Position numbers and translations under genes: made by a program
Shown here: positions 32,789 to 41,592 of the stretch, piece after piece
Layout: each line of letters begins with the position of its first letter
How positions within the stretch are numbered: position 1 is the first letter of the stretch
Origin: Bauldia sp.
GTDB lineage: Bacteria; Pseudomonadota; Alphaproteobacteria; Rhizobiales; Kaistiaceae
Assembly: GCA_026126025.1 (NCBI GenBank)
Contig: JAHCJZ010000006.1
Coordinates: 124,001 to 188,000, forward strand
Length of the DNA: 64,000 nt
Direction: 5' to 3'
Notes under the pieces: generated by a model
What the model saw: the letters and a program-made list of their open reading frames with translations, nothing else
Database searches by the model: none
What the model was told of the DNA's origin: nothing

Positions 32789-34924
32789 TCAGCCCCGCGG
32801 CGGCTCCACCACCGGTGTGTCGGCGAAGAGGAGCTCCGTGATGTTGCGGAGCGCGACGCGCCGGTTCTGCCGCTCCGCCGCGAGGGTCGGTATCTTCAGG
32901 AACGCCTCGCCATAGCCCTGCGTGATCAGATTCTCCGGCGGGATGCCGAAATTGGTCGAGAGGGCGACGGCGACGGTTTCGGCGCGGCGGTCCGACAGGA
33001 GGAGGTTGGAGTATTCCGACCCCACCGCGTCGGCATGGCCCTCGACCAGGAACACCGCGTTCGGGAACATGCCGAGGATCTCCTGCAGCGCCTGGCCAAT
33101 CTCGATCAGCTCGTCGAACTGGTCGGGATTGATGGCGGCGCTGCCGGTATCGAAGGTGATGGTCGTCAGGTCGATGCGCCGCACCTTGTCGCGGATGCGG
33201 TCGCTGTAGCGGATCTCCTCCAGCGTGTAGGGCCGCTCCACGACCTCGACCGGCTGGGCGATCAGCGCGGCGACGATGTCGTTCTGCGACGCCCGGTCCG
33301 CCTCGACGATGTAGAGCTCCTGCGCGATGTTGATCTGGATCGGGGGCAGGATCACGTTGAAGTCCGGCGGCGGGGGAGGCGGCGGCAGCGGCTGGCCGAT
33401 CACGATGTTGCTGGCCGACTGGATCAGTATGGTCTCGGTGCCGTCCGGGTCGATGCGGATGCGCTCGGCGATGTTGCCGTAGGGGTCGGTCGTCGTAACG
33501 ATCCGCGTGCCGTCGTTGCGGAAGATCATGGTCCGCGTCCAGCCGCCGCCGAGATCGATGACCTCGATGTCGTTGGCGTCCACCAGCAGTCGATCGAGCT
33601 CCTCGGTCTCCGAGCGCACGATGACCTGCTGGCCGTTCTGCTCGACGACGAGGCGGTCGCCCGCATCGGCGATGATCTGGACGTCGGGGCCGGCGAGCGA
33701 CCGCTCGACGACGCCGCGGCCGATCTCGACCAGCGCGCCAAGGAGCTCCTGGCGGAGGGTACGGACCTGCTCCGCCGCTTCCTGGTTGCCGCCGGCCGCG
33801 AGCTGCTCCTCGACGTCCGAGCGCTCGGGCGCGGCGATGACGACCGGCTCGCCGCCGCCGACGGCAGGCACCGCCGGCGCCACGGCCTCCTCGGGCTGGG
33901 CCGGCGCTTCGGGCTGAGCGGGTTCGGTTTCGGGCTCGCCGGCGATGGCGTCCTCAAGGGCGGCGATGCGGGTGCGCAGCGCGTCGGCGATGCGGCCGAG
34001 CGCCGTGACGTCGGCCTGGGGCGGTGGATTGGCGATCGCGGCCTCGACATCGGCCAGCGCCGCCTGGTGCGCGGCGAGCTGGATCGCCAGCTGGCCCTCG
34101 GGCGCCGAGAGGTCGTAGATCAGCGAATCGAGGACGCCCATGAGCCGGGCGAGCGCCGGATCGGGCGCGGCAGCGGGAACGTCCTCGACGACCGGCTCGT
34201 CGGCTGCCTCAGCCTGGGGCGGTGCCGGCTCCGGCTGGGGCGCCACCTCCGGCTCAGGCGCTTCGATCACCGGCTCGGGAACCGGCTCCGGCGGAGGCGC
34301 TTCGATCACGGGTTCCGGCTCGGGCTCGGGCGGCGGCGGCTCGATCACCGGCTCGGGCTCCGGCTCCGCCGCGGCGGCTTCGGCCGCGGCGATGGCGTCG
34401 GTCAGCGCCGTGACGTGGCTGCGCAGCGTATTGGCGCGCGCCTCGATCGGGCCGGGGTCGATGTCGTGGGCCTCGGCAAGCGCAATCGCCTCCTCATACT
34501 GCGCAAGCAGGATGTTGCGGGCGTCGCGCTGGGCGTTGAGATCGTCGACCGAGCCGTCGAGAACCGGGGCTCCGGGGAGGGGTTGCGTCAGGAGCTCGAG
34601 AATTGCGATGCGGTCGCGCAGCTCCGCGGCGATCGGGTCGAGAGCGCCCGCGGCGGGTCCGCCCGCGGCGATCGCGGCCTCGACTTCCGCCAGGGCCGTG
34701 CGATGCGCGTCGAGTTGAGCGGAAAGCTCGGCGGCCGGCGCGGCGAGATCGAGGGTCAGCGTTCCCAGAACGGTGAGGAGCGCGGAGGCCGGATCGGGCT
34801 CGCCAGGCGCGGCCGGGACAGATTCGCCGGGCGGCGGATCATCCTGTGCCGTCGCGAGCGGCGGGCCGAGCGTCAGAGCGATCGGCGCCACGGTCACGAG
34901 AAGGAATCGGCTGATGCGGTTCAT
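32789..34924 (-). CDS. Large OmpA-domain envelope protein with Pro/Glu repeats
   Basis: 711 aa from ATG 34924. Signal peptide ends ATAQD. Two related helical units follow: LTLDLAAPAAELSAQLDAHR (about 45-110) and LIYDLSAPEGQLAIQLAAHQ (about 265-330). They are separated by a Pro/Glu-rich stretch with repeated PEPEPVIE-type blocks (about 200-260). Beyond 370 is a region with VIVRSETEELDRLLVDAND and a C-terminal OmpA domain (TITFDTGSAAINPDQFDELIEIG, FLVEGHADAVGSEYSNLLLSDRRAE). Probably spans the periplasm and anchors to peptidoglycan. Same strand as its short paralogue. Confidence 0.82.
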   Translation of the reverse strand: MNRISRFLLVTVAPIALTLGPPLATAQDDPPPGESVPAAPGEPDPASALLTVLGTLTLDLAAPAAELSAQLDAHRTALAEVEAAIAAGGPAAGALDPIAAELRDRIAILELLTQPLPGAPVLDGSVDDLNAQRDARNILLAQYEEAIALAEAHDIDPGPIEARANTLRSHVTALTDAIAAAEAAAAEPEPEPVIEPPPPEPEPEPVIEAPPPEPVPEPVIEAPEPEVAPQPEPAPPQAEAADEPVVEDVPAAAPDPALARLMGVLDSLIYDLSAPEGQLAIQLAAHQAALADVEAAIANPPPQADVTALGRIADALRTRIAALEDAIAGEPETEPAQPEAPAQPEEAVAPAVPAVGGGEPVVIAAPERSDVEEQLAAGGNQEAAEQVRTLRQELLGALVEIGRGVVERSLAGPDVQIIADAGDRLVVEQNGQQVIVRSETEELDRLLVDANDIEVIDLGGGWTRTMIFRNDGTRIVTTTDPYGNIAERIRIDPDGTETILIQSASNIVIGQPLPPPPPPPDFNVILPPIQINIAQELYIVEADRASQNDIVAALIAQPVEVVERPYTLEEIRYSDRIRDKVRRIDLTTITFDTGSAAINPDQFDELIEIGQALQEILGMFPNAVFLVEGHADAVGSEYSNLLLSDRRAETVAVALSTNFGIPPENLITQGYGEAFLKIPTLAAERQNRRVALRNITELLFADTPVVEPPRG

Positions 34925-34983
34925 GATCGGGGTGTTCCTCGTTGCATTGCCCGGCCAACGAAGATCACGTCGGATTGTTCCCT

Positions 34984-35838
34984 TTATGGCTCGATCGCGA
35001 CATCGTCGCGACCGCCCCATTCCGCCCAGGATCCGTCATAGACCGCGGCCGGCCGGCCGGTCAGCATTTCCGCCGCGAGCGCGAGTGTTGCGGCGACGAC
35101 ACCCGACCCGCAAGTCGCGATCATGGGCTTCGCCAACTCGATCCCGGCCGACTCGAAGGCGCCGCGCAGTTCGTCCCCGGTGACGAGGCGGCCGGACGGG
35201 TCAACCAGCGTTGATCCGGGCAGGCTGCACGCGCCCGGCATGTGACCGCTGCGAAGGCCCGGGCGCGGCTCCGGCGCTTCGCCGAGGAACCGCGGCGCCG
35301 GGCGGGCATCCGCAACCTGCGCGGCGCCGGACGAAAGCGCGTCACGTACCGTTTCGAGATCGGCGATGCGGGCCGGGTCGAAGCGGGGCGTGAAGCGGCG
35401 TCGGGCGCGGCGCTCCGGCCCGCTGGCGACCGGGCGCCCCTCGGCGATCCAGGCGGCGAGGCCGCCGTCGAGAATGCGCACCCGCTCCACGCCCATGGTG
35501 CGGAACGACCACCAGCCGCGCGGCGCCGAATAGAGCGGGCCCACGTCGTAGACGACGATCTCCTGGCCGTCGCCGATGCCGAGATCGCCGACCGCCTCTG
35601 CGAAGGCCTCGGGCGCCGGCAGCATGTGGGGGAGGGGCGTCGCGCGGTCGGCGATGGCGTCGATGTCGAAGAACACCGCGCCGGGAATGTGCCGCTCCAG
35701 ATACTCGGCCCGGGCGTCGCGGGCGCTCGTCGGGAGATGCCAGCTCGCATCGACGATCGCGATCTGCGGATCGCCGAGGCGCTCGGCGAGCCAGCCCGTC
35801 GAGACGAACCAGCGGCCGCGGTCGATCGGATCACTCAT
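34984..35838 (-). CDS. sseA: 3-mercaptopyruvate / thiosulfate sulfurtransferase
   Basis: 284 aa with two rhodanese domains. The first is inactive. The second carries the catalytic Cys in the loop MIATCGSGVVA, the CGSG(V/I)TA-type loop of mercaptopyruvate sulfurtransferases rather than the CRKG of rhodaneses. The end YDGSWAEWGGRDD is typical. It moves sulfur from mercaptopyruvate to thiol acceptors or cyanide. It overlaps the cysteine synthase gene upstream by 8 bases, so the two are co-translated and linked in cysteine metabolism. Confidence 0.92.
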   Translation of the reverse strand: MSDPIDRGRWFVSTGWLAERLGDPQIAIVDASWHLPTSARDARAEYLERHIPGAVFFDIDAIADRATPLPHMLPAPEAFAEAVGDLGIGDGQEIVVYDVGPLYSAPRGWWSFRTMGVERVRILDGGLAAWIAEGRPVASGPERRARRRFTPRFDPARIADLETVRDALSSGAAQVADARPAPRFLGEAPEPRPGLRSGHMPGACSLPGSTLVDPSGRLVTGDELRGAFESAGIELAKPMIATCGSGVVAATLALAAEMLTGRPAAVYDGSWAEWGGRDDVAIEP

Positions 35839-36868
35839 CGACGAAGGGCGGCTCGATGCCGATCGGCTCCTCGAGCCAGGTGGGGACCGGAAGGCCCTTC
35901 TGGCGCAGGAAGGTCGGGTTGAAGAGCTTCGACTGGTAGCGCGTGCCGTAGTCGCACAGGACCGTCACGATGGTGTGGCCAGGACCGAGCTCGCGGGCGA
36001 GGCGGATCGCGCCGGCGATGTTCACGCCCGTCGAGGCGCCGACACAGATGCCTTCGTGAAGCAGGAGGTCGAAGACCAGCGGCAGCGCCTCCTCGTCCGT
36101 GATCTGGCAGGCGAAGTCGACCGGTGCGCCTTCGAGATTGCCGGTGATGCGGCCCTGGCCGATGCCCTCGGTGATCGAGGAGCCGGAGGCCTTCAGCTCG
36201 CCGGTCGTGTAGTAGCTGTAGAGCGCGGCGCCGAGCGGATCGGCCAGCCCGATCGTGATGTCGGGGTTCTTCGCCTTGAGCGCCATGCCGATGCCGGCGA
36301 GCGTCCCGCCGGTGCCGACGGCGCAGATGAAGCCGTCGATCTTGCCGCCGGTCTGCTCCCAGATCTCCGGACCGGTGGTCTCGATATGCGCCTGGCGGTT
36401 CGCGACGTTGTCGAACTGGTTGGCCCAGATCGCGCCGCCCGGCTCGGTCTTCGCCAGCTCGGCGGCGAGGCGTCCCGACAGCTTCACGTAATTGTTCGGG
36501 TTGGCGTAGGGGACGGCGGGCACCTCGATCAGCTTGGCGCCGATGATGCGCAGCGTGTCCTTCTTCTCCTGGCTCTGCGTTTCGGGGATCACGATCACCG
36601 AGCGCAGCCCGAGGGCGTTGCCGACCAGCGCCAGGCCGATGCCGGTGTTGCCCGCAGTGCCTTCCACGATCACGCCGTTTCGACGGATGTCGCCGCGCTT
36701 CAGCGCATCGCGAATGATGAACAGCGCCGCGCGGTCCTTAACCGACTGGCCCGGGTTCATGAATTCCGCCTTGCCGAGAATCGTGCAGCCGGTCGCCTCC
36801 GACGCCCTGCGGAGGTGAATCAAAGGCGTGCGACCGATCGCCTCGGTCACGTTCTGCGGAACTCTCAT
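35831..36868 (-). CDS. cysK: Cysteine synthase (O-acetylserine sulfhydrylase) family
   Basis: 345 aa fold-type II PLP enzyme. PLP lysine in NPGQSVKDRAA, substrate loop EGTAGNTGIG (in place of the more common TSGNTG), phosphate loop GTGGTLAG. Makes cysteine from O-acetylserine and sulfide, the next step after CysE at 54687. The Thr-Ala-Gly loop and the long C-terminus are features of an alphaproteobacterial subgroup, so a related beta-replacement enzyme is possible. Heads the cysK-sseA pair. Confidence 0.88.
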   Translation of the reverse strand: MRVPQNVTEAIGRTPLIHLRRASEATGCTILGKAEFMNPGQSVKDRAALFIIRDALKRGDIRRNGVIVEGTAGNTGIGLALVGNALGLRSVIVIPETQSQEKKDTLRIIGAKLIEVPAVPYANPNNYVKLSGRLAAELAKTEPGGAIWANQFDNVANRQAHIETTGPEIWEQTGGKIDGFICAVGTGGTLAGIGMALKAKNPDITIGLADPLGAALYSYYTTGELKASGSSITEGIGQGRITGNLEGAPVDFACQITDEEALPLVFDLLLHEGICVGASTGVNIAGAIRLARELGPGHTIVTVLCDYGTRYQSKLFNPTFLRQKGLPVPTWLEEPIGIEPPFVDE

Positions 36869-37109
36869 GGGCTCGGTCGGTTAAGGGGGAGGGCCGGGGG
36901 AAGTGGCGCAGAAGCTAGCGTCCAGGCCGTCGGCCATCAAGGCGGCGGAGCGGGTTATCAAGCCTGCGTGAGGAGCGGCCGCGGTCGCTCAGCGTTCATA
37001 GAAGCCGCCTATAATAGGCATATATCGAGGAACGCTTGAATCGGGGACGGACAACTCCGATCTGCCAAGTCGGGGCGTGGACTTACTTCGCATCGCAAGG
37101 AGAAGCGAA

Positions 37110-37286
37110 ATGAACCGCGTCGCGAGTACTACACGAGATAGTGAAGTCACCCTGCTCGCCATCGGCCTGGTGATCCTGGCGGTGGTGCTGTGGAGCTTCT
37201 TCGGCCCGTCGGCCGAATATGATTCCACCGCAGCGCTGCAGCAGCTTGCCAATGTCTATGGCGTCTCGGTCGAGCTCAAGCCCTGA
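37110..37286 (+). CDS. Small single-helix membrane protein
   Basis: 58 aa from ATG 37110, with AAGGAG 7 bases upstream. One membrane helix (LLAIGLVILAVVLWSFF, about 14-31) followed by a short external tail (SAEYDSTAALQQLANVYGVSVELKP). No family recognised. Good ribosome site and isolated position support a real gene. A TATAAT at 37010 may belong to its promoter but no convincing -35 accompanies it. Confidence 0.65.
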   Translation: MNRVASTTRDSEVTLLAIGLVILAVVLWSFFGPSAEYDSTAALQQLANVYGVSVELKP

Positions 37287-37323
37287 GCCGACCCGGAAGG
37301 CGGGAGGGCACAGGGCGCCGGCG

Positions 37324-38346
37324 TTATTCCGCCGGCGCCAGTTGCCCCGCGCCGCCGGTCTTGAGCCGCGCCCAGGCCGGCCGCTGGAATAGCCACCGGA
37401 ACCACGTGTCGCGGACGATCCAGAACAGCACCAGCGGGCCGATCACGCCGGCCGCGGTCACGATCAGCGACACCGTCCCGATGTCGGGGATGATGCCGAC
37501 CGAGAGCAGGACGCTCCGCGTGACGGCCATCGGCAGGAAGAACGCCAGGTAGATGACGATCGAGTTCGCGCCGCAATAGCGGACGAATCCCATCGCATCG
37601 ACCTTGGACAGCAGCGCCGACATCGTCACCACCGCGCAGGCGCCGACGATCCCCATTGCGAGGCTGACGAAGGGGAGGGTGGCCCAGCCTGCCCACACCA
37701 GCGCGCCATTCGCCAGCGCCCACAGCCCGAGCAGGATGCCGGCGCGGCCGCTCCGCGCGATCACCGCCGACGCCAGGCTGAAGATCCACGGCGCGAAGGC
37801 GTAGCCGATGTAGAAATAGACGAAGCGCGCGGCGAACTCGTCGATCACCATCCAGCCGGTGTGGACCGGCAGGATCTCGAGCGCGGCCAGCACCGGCAGC
37901 ACGAGCCACATCGGGACCGTCTTGAGAAGCTTCGTGATCACGAAGAAGATCGGCAGGATGTAGATGAACCACAGCGCGCCGAACGGGTCGATGAAGGAGA
38001 GGAGATAAAGCTCGCCGACATGGCCCCAGCCGCCTTCCGACGCCATGCCCGGCGCCTTGAAGGCGAACTCGATCGTCAGCCACAGGATGTAGAAATAGGC
38101 GAAGTGAACGACCTTCCGGTCGAGATAGGTCTTCCAGTCGCGGTCGATGACGCGGGCGAGGAAGAGGCCGGCGATGACAAAGAAGTCCGGCATGCGGAAG
38201 GGGCGGGCGAACTCCACGACATGGTTGAGCCAGCCGACCTCGCCGGCCGCCTCCTGGACGCCGCCGACCGAGTGCATCATCACGATGAGGATGATGCAGA
38301 TGCCCTTACCGTAGTCGACCCAGTCGACGCGACCGCTCTTCGTCAT
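37324..38346 (-). CDS. Membrane acyltransferase (acyltransferase-3 family)
   Basis: 340 aa from ATG 38346. About ten membrane helices. The N-terminus reads VDWVDYGKGICIILIVMMHS, the family's D-x-x-K-G-x-x-I pattern with the catalytic-region His, then FRMPDFFVIAGLFLAR. These proteins transfer acetyl or succinyl groups to periplasmic glycans or related substrates. No polysaccharide genes adjoin it, so the acceptor is unknown. Confidence 0.87.
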   Translation of the reverse strand: MTKSGRVDWVDYGKGICIILIVMMHSVGGVQEAAGEVGWLNHVVEFARPFRMPDFFVIAGLFLARVIDRDWKTYLDRKVVHFAYFYILWLTIEFAFKAPGMASEGGWGHVGELYLLSFIDPFGALWFIYILPIFFVITKLLKTVPMWLVLPVLAALEILPVHTGWMVIDEFAARFVYFYIGYAFAPWIFSLASAVIARSGRAGILLGLWALANGALVWAGWATLPFVSLAMGIVGACAVVTMSALLSKVDAMGFVRYCGANSIVIYLAFFLPMAVTRSVLLSVGIIPDIGTVSLIVTAAGVIGPLVLFWIVRDTWFRWLFQRPAWARLKTGGAGQLAPAE

Positions 38347-38513
38347 GGCCACCACTCCGCTGCAAGCCGGAATGATAGGCCTTCGCTTCTCCTTTGAGCC
38401 GAATTCCGCGGAGTAACCTTAAGGTCGGGCCTGCCCGCGACGCTGTTGCCCTTGACGCGCCGCAGTCACGCCCCAAACTCTGCCCCAAACGCGGCAGGGG
38501 ATTTGGGATCCGA

Positions 38514-39683
38514 ATGGCAGCCACGCGAATGCCCGGCGACGCCGAGGGGTTGGACGACATCGTCTATCCGTCGGCGCTTCCATTCATCCTGATCCATGTC
38601 GCCGGCCTCGGCGCGATCTTCACCGGCGTCTCATGGTCCGCCGTGGCGCTCTGCATCGGGCTCTATGTGCTGCGCATCTTCGCGATCGGCGCCGGCTATC
38701 ACCGCTATTTCTCGCACCGCGCCTATGCGACGAGCCGGTGGTTCCAGTTCGCGCTGGCCTTCCTGGCGCAGACCAGCGCGCAGAAGAGCGTCCTGTGGTG
38801 GGCGTCGAAGCACCGCCACCATCACCTTCATTCCGACACCGTCGAGGACGTTCACTCGCCCCGGCACAAGGGCTTCTGGTACTCGCATTTCGGCTGGCTC
38901 TTCACCGAGCGGCACCGCACGGTCGAGCTGGTCAAGGTCGACGACCTCGCCCGCTATCCGGAGCTGCGCTGGCTCAACGATTATGAGCTCGTCCCGGCGC
39001 TCCTCCTCGCCGTGATCTGCTTCCTCGCCGCCGGCTGGCAGGGGCTCATCGTCGGCTTCGTGTGGAGCACGATCTTCGTCTATCACGCCACCTTCGCCAT
39101 CAATTCGGTGGCGCATGTGTTCGGCCGCAAGCGCTATGTCACCGGCGACGATTCGCGGAACAACTGGGTGCTCGCCTTCTTCACGATGGGCGAGGGCTGG
39201 CACAACAACCACCATGCCTTCCAGTCGAGCGTGCGCCAGGGTTTCCGCTGGTGGGAGATCGACCCGACCTACTACATCCTCCGCGGCCTCCAGGCGCTCG
39301 GACTGGTGTGGGACCTCAAGAAGCCGCCCGAGGCGGTGCTCCGCAACGAGCAGAAGCTCGGCTCGCGCACCATCGAGCGCGCCGCCGCCGAGGTCGCGGC
39401 GACCTTCGACATCGAGCACCTCATCCGCGGCGTGAAGCATGCGCTGGAGCAGGCGCCCAACAACCTCGCCGAGGCCCGCCGGGTGTTGACCGCCGCGCGC
39501 GACCGGGCGGTCGACTTCTTGGCGACGGTCCATCTGCCGCCACTGCCGACGCGCGCCGACATCCACAGCCGCGCCGTCGCCATCCTCGCCCGCACGAAGT
39601 CGCTCGACGCCATCGTCGATCGCGCCCATCGCATGGTGCTGGAGAAGGTTTGGGCCAAGGTACCGGCGGTGGCGGCGACCTGA
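38514..39683 (+). CDS. Acyl-CoA / fatty-acid desaturase (delta-9 type)
   Basis: 389 aa. Three histidine boxes hold the di-iron centre: HRYFSH (about 62), HRHHH (about 98) and HNNHH (about 230). Four membrane helices in the usual pattern. The last 100 residues (IERAAAEVAATFDIEHLIRG...) form an extra helical domain beyond the standard desaturase core. It introduces a cis double bond into saturated acyl chains, probably for membrane fluidity. Start ATG 38514; ATG 38529 also possible. Confidence 0.9.
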   Translation: MAATRMPGDAEGLDDIVYPSALPFILIHVAGLGAIFTGVSWSAVALCIGLYVLRIFAIGAGYHRYFSHRAYATSRWFQFALAFLAQTSAQKSVLWWASKHRHHHLHSDTVEDVHSPRHKGFWYSHFGWLFTERHRTVELVKVDDLARYPELRWLNDYELVPALLLAVICFLAAGWQGLIVGFVWSTIFVYHATFAINSVAHVFGRKRYVTGDDSRNNWVLAFFTMGEGWHNNHHAFQSSVRQGFRWWEIDPTYYILRGLQALGLVWDLKKPPEAVLRNEQKLGSRTIERAAAEVAATFDIEHLIRGVKHALEQAPNNLAEARRVLTAARDRAVDFLATVHLPPLPTRADIHSRAVAILARTKSLDAIVDRAHRMVLEKVWAKVPAVAAT

Positions 39684-39731
39684 TAGGGTCGCATCGAGCT
39701 GATCTCAGCGGCATTGGCAGAGGGGGCGCCG

Positions 39732-41330
39732 ATGGCCGAGGAACCGACCAAGGCTGTACGCGGCACCGGGCGGATCGCCGTCCTCGTCGTCCACGGCATG
39801 GGCAACCAGCGTCCGGCGGCGACGACGCGCGAGTTCGTGCGCGCGGCGTGGACGATGGACGCCACCATCTCCGACGATCCGGAGAAGGTCTGGGTGGTGC
39901 CGGACCGCGACGAGACCGATCTCGACCTCCCGGTCTTCACCACCAAGGGCATCGCCGACCAGGACAATCGGCGCGTCGATTTCTACGAATTCTACTGGGC
40001 GCATGTGATGGCCGAGACCCGGTGGGTCTCGATCTTCCTGTGGCTGTTCGAGCTGCTGCGGAAGGGGCCGGGCGGCGCGCGCTGGGACATCAAGGTCGCC
40101 TGGTTCATCGCCGCGCCGCTCTTCGTCGCGGTCGTCCTCGGCGCGGTGCTGGTGCTCAGCCAGCTCGCGGCGTGGATCGGCGGGCGGTTCGCGCTGGACA
40201 ATGCCGCCGCCGCGATCGCCGTCCCATGGGTATTGGCAGCGGTGGTGATGTTCGTCGCGGGCGGCCGCTACGGGATCGCCTGCCTCGGCTTCGTCGCCGC
40301 CCTCGTCGTCGCCGGCGCCCTGCTCGCCAACAACGGGTCGCTCGAGGCCGACGCGATCCTCTTCCGCATCGGCGACTGGGAGAGCCTCATCGTGGCGCTC
40401 GGGCTCATCGCGCTCTACGTCGCGGCCAACGCGGTCTTCCTTGAGACGGTGCTGGGCGATGCGGCGCGCTACTATCGCGACGCGCCCGCCAATATCGCGG
40501 TGCGCCGCCAGGCGCGGCGTCTCGGCGTGCGCACGCTCGAACGGCTCCATGGCGACGGGCGCTACGACCGCGTCATCGTCGTCGCCCACAGCCTCGGCAG
40601 CGTCATCGCCTATGACGTGCTGCGCGCCTATTGGGCGCGGTTCTCTCGGGCGGTCGGCGACATCGTGCCGAGCGCGGAGTTCGCTGAGCAGGACGATGTC
40701 GGTACAGCCATCGGCGCCGGAAAGCCGATCCCGATGGACGAGGAGGCGCGGACCGAATGGCGTGCCCGCGCACGGCGCCTCGCGCCGTGGCTGAGCGCGA
40801 TCGCAGCGACGGCACCGGTCGCGCCGCCGCCGGCGGAGACGCCGTTCGGAGGACGGCGCGCCCCGCCGTCGTGGCTGGTGACCGACTTCATCACCTGCGG
40901 CAGCCCGCTGACCCATGCCGCCTATCTCGGCATCGACGCGACGACGGCAGGGAAGCGCCGCGAACGCTTCCGCCGCAAGCGGCTCGACCGGGAGCTGCCG
41001 CAGAACCCGGCATGGCGCGAGGACGATTCCGGCACGATGAGCTTCATCGATGCCGAGAAGGAGACGCGGCGCCTTCATCACGCCGGCCTTTTCGGCGCGA
41101 CGCGCTGGACCAACCTCTATTTCAAGAGCCGGCTCCTCGTCGGCGACCCGATCGGCGGGCCGCTCGCGCACGCTTTCGGGGAAGGGGTGCTGGACGTCCC
41201 GGTCACCATCAACGGCAAGCTGCCGCCATTCTCGCATAGCAAATACTGGGATCTCCACCGCCATCCGGACGGCGAGCACCTCAAGGCCTTCCGCCACGCG
41301 CTCGACCTGCGCGACCGCGATACGCTGTAG
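39732..41330 (+). CDS. Membrane-anchored alpha/beta hydrolase (lipase-like)
   Basis: 532 aa from ATG 39732 with AGAGGGGG upstream. GRIAVLVVHGMGNQRP opens the hydrolase domain with an HGxGxQ oxyanion motif. Three or four membrane helices lie at about 125-240. The nucleophile is in VIVVAHSLGSVIAYDVL (G/A-H-S-L-G), and the C-terminal part includes LVTDFITCGSPLTH and LYFKSRLLVGDPIGG, seen in lipase class 3-like or PGAP1-like proteins. Substrate unknown. A helical membrane insert within a hydrolase is unusual but recurs in bacterial homologues of this type. Confidence 0.78.
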   Translation: MAEEPTKAVRGTGRIAVLVVHGMGNQRPAATTREFVRAAWTMDATISDDPEKVWVVPDRDETDLDLPVFTTKGIADQDNRRVDFYEFYWAHVMAETRWVSIFLWLFELLRKGPGGARWDIKVAWFIAAPLFVAVVLGAVLVLSQLAAWIGGRFALDNAAAAIAVPWVLAAVVMFVAGGRYGIACLGFVAALVVAGALLANNGSLEADAILFRIGDWESLIVALGLIALYVAANAVFLETVLGDAARYYRDAPANIAVRRQARRLGVRTLERLHGDGRYDRVIVVAHSLGSVIAYDVLRAYWARFSRAVGDIVPSAEFAEQDDVGTAIGAGKPIPMDEEARTEWRARARRLAPWLSAIAATAPVAPPPAETPFGGRRAPPSWLVTDFITCGSPLTHAAYLGIDATTAGKRRERFRRKRLDRELPQNPAWREDDSGTMSFIDAEKETRRLHHAGLFGATRWTNLYFKSRLLVGDPIGGPLAHAFGEGVLDVPVTINGKLPPFSHSKYWDLHRHPDGEHLKAFRHALDLRDRDTL

Positions 41331-41346
41331 AACTCGGGCACCGTTG

Positions 41347-41550
41347 TTCAACCCTCCCAGCGAAGTCGGATGTTTCCGACTTCGCCATCATAAGTGCCCA
41401 ACACGGGTAAACCCGTGTTGGGTGGGAGGGTCGAAACCGCGCAGCGGTTTCGGGGAGGGGTGCAGCGGCAAAGTCTGCTCCCTACCGAAGCTCAGCACCC
41501 CCTCCCGAACCGGCTGCGCCGGTTCGACCTCCCCGAAGGGGGAGGTTGAA
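41347..41550. repeat. Dispersed repeat, family B, copy 2
   Basis: CAACCCTCCCAGCG..., a 60-base insertion, then GGGAGGGTCGAAACCGCGCAGCGGTTTCGGGGAGGGGTGC and CAGCACCCCCTCCCGAACCGGC...GGTTCGACCTCCCC. Within the first part ACACGGGTTTACCCGTGTTGGGTGGG adds a further hairpin. Lies between the convergent hydrolase and autotransporter genes. Confidence 0.85.
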
Positions 41551-41592
41551 AAAGGGATGTGGTTCCGACGGGGCGCCCGAGGCTGACTACCG

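Noticed and set aside
34100-34380. Short direct repeats resembling a CRISPR-like or VNTR array
   Set aside because: They are in frame with, and explained by, the Pro/Glu-rich spacer of the OmpA-like protein; no spacers of uniform length.
32777-35041. 754-codon plus-strand open frame opposite the OmpA-like gene
   Set aside because: Its repeats mirror the Pro/Glu codon repeats of the true gene on the other strand; no signal or domain of its own.
37010-37015. TATAAT as a promoter for the small gene at 37110
   Set aside because: No convincing -35 hexamer at 16-18 bases upstream and 95 bases from the start codon; left unannotated.
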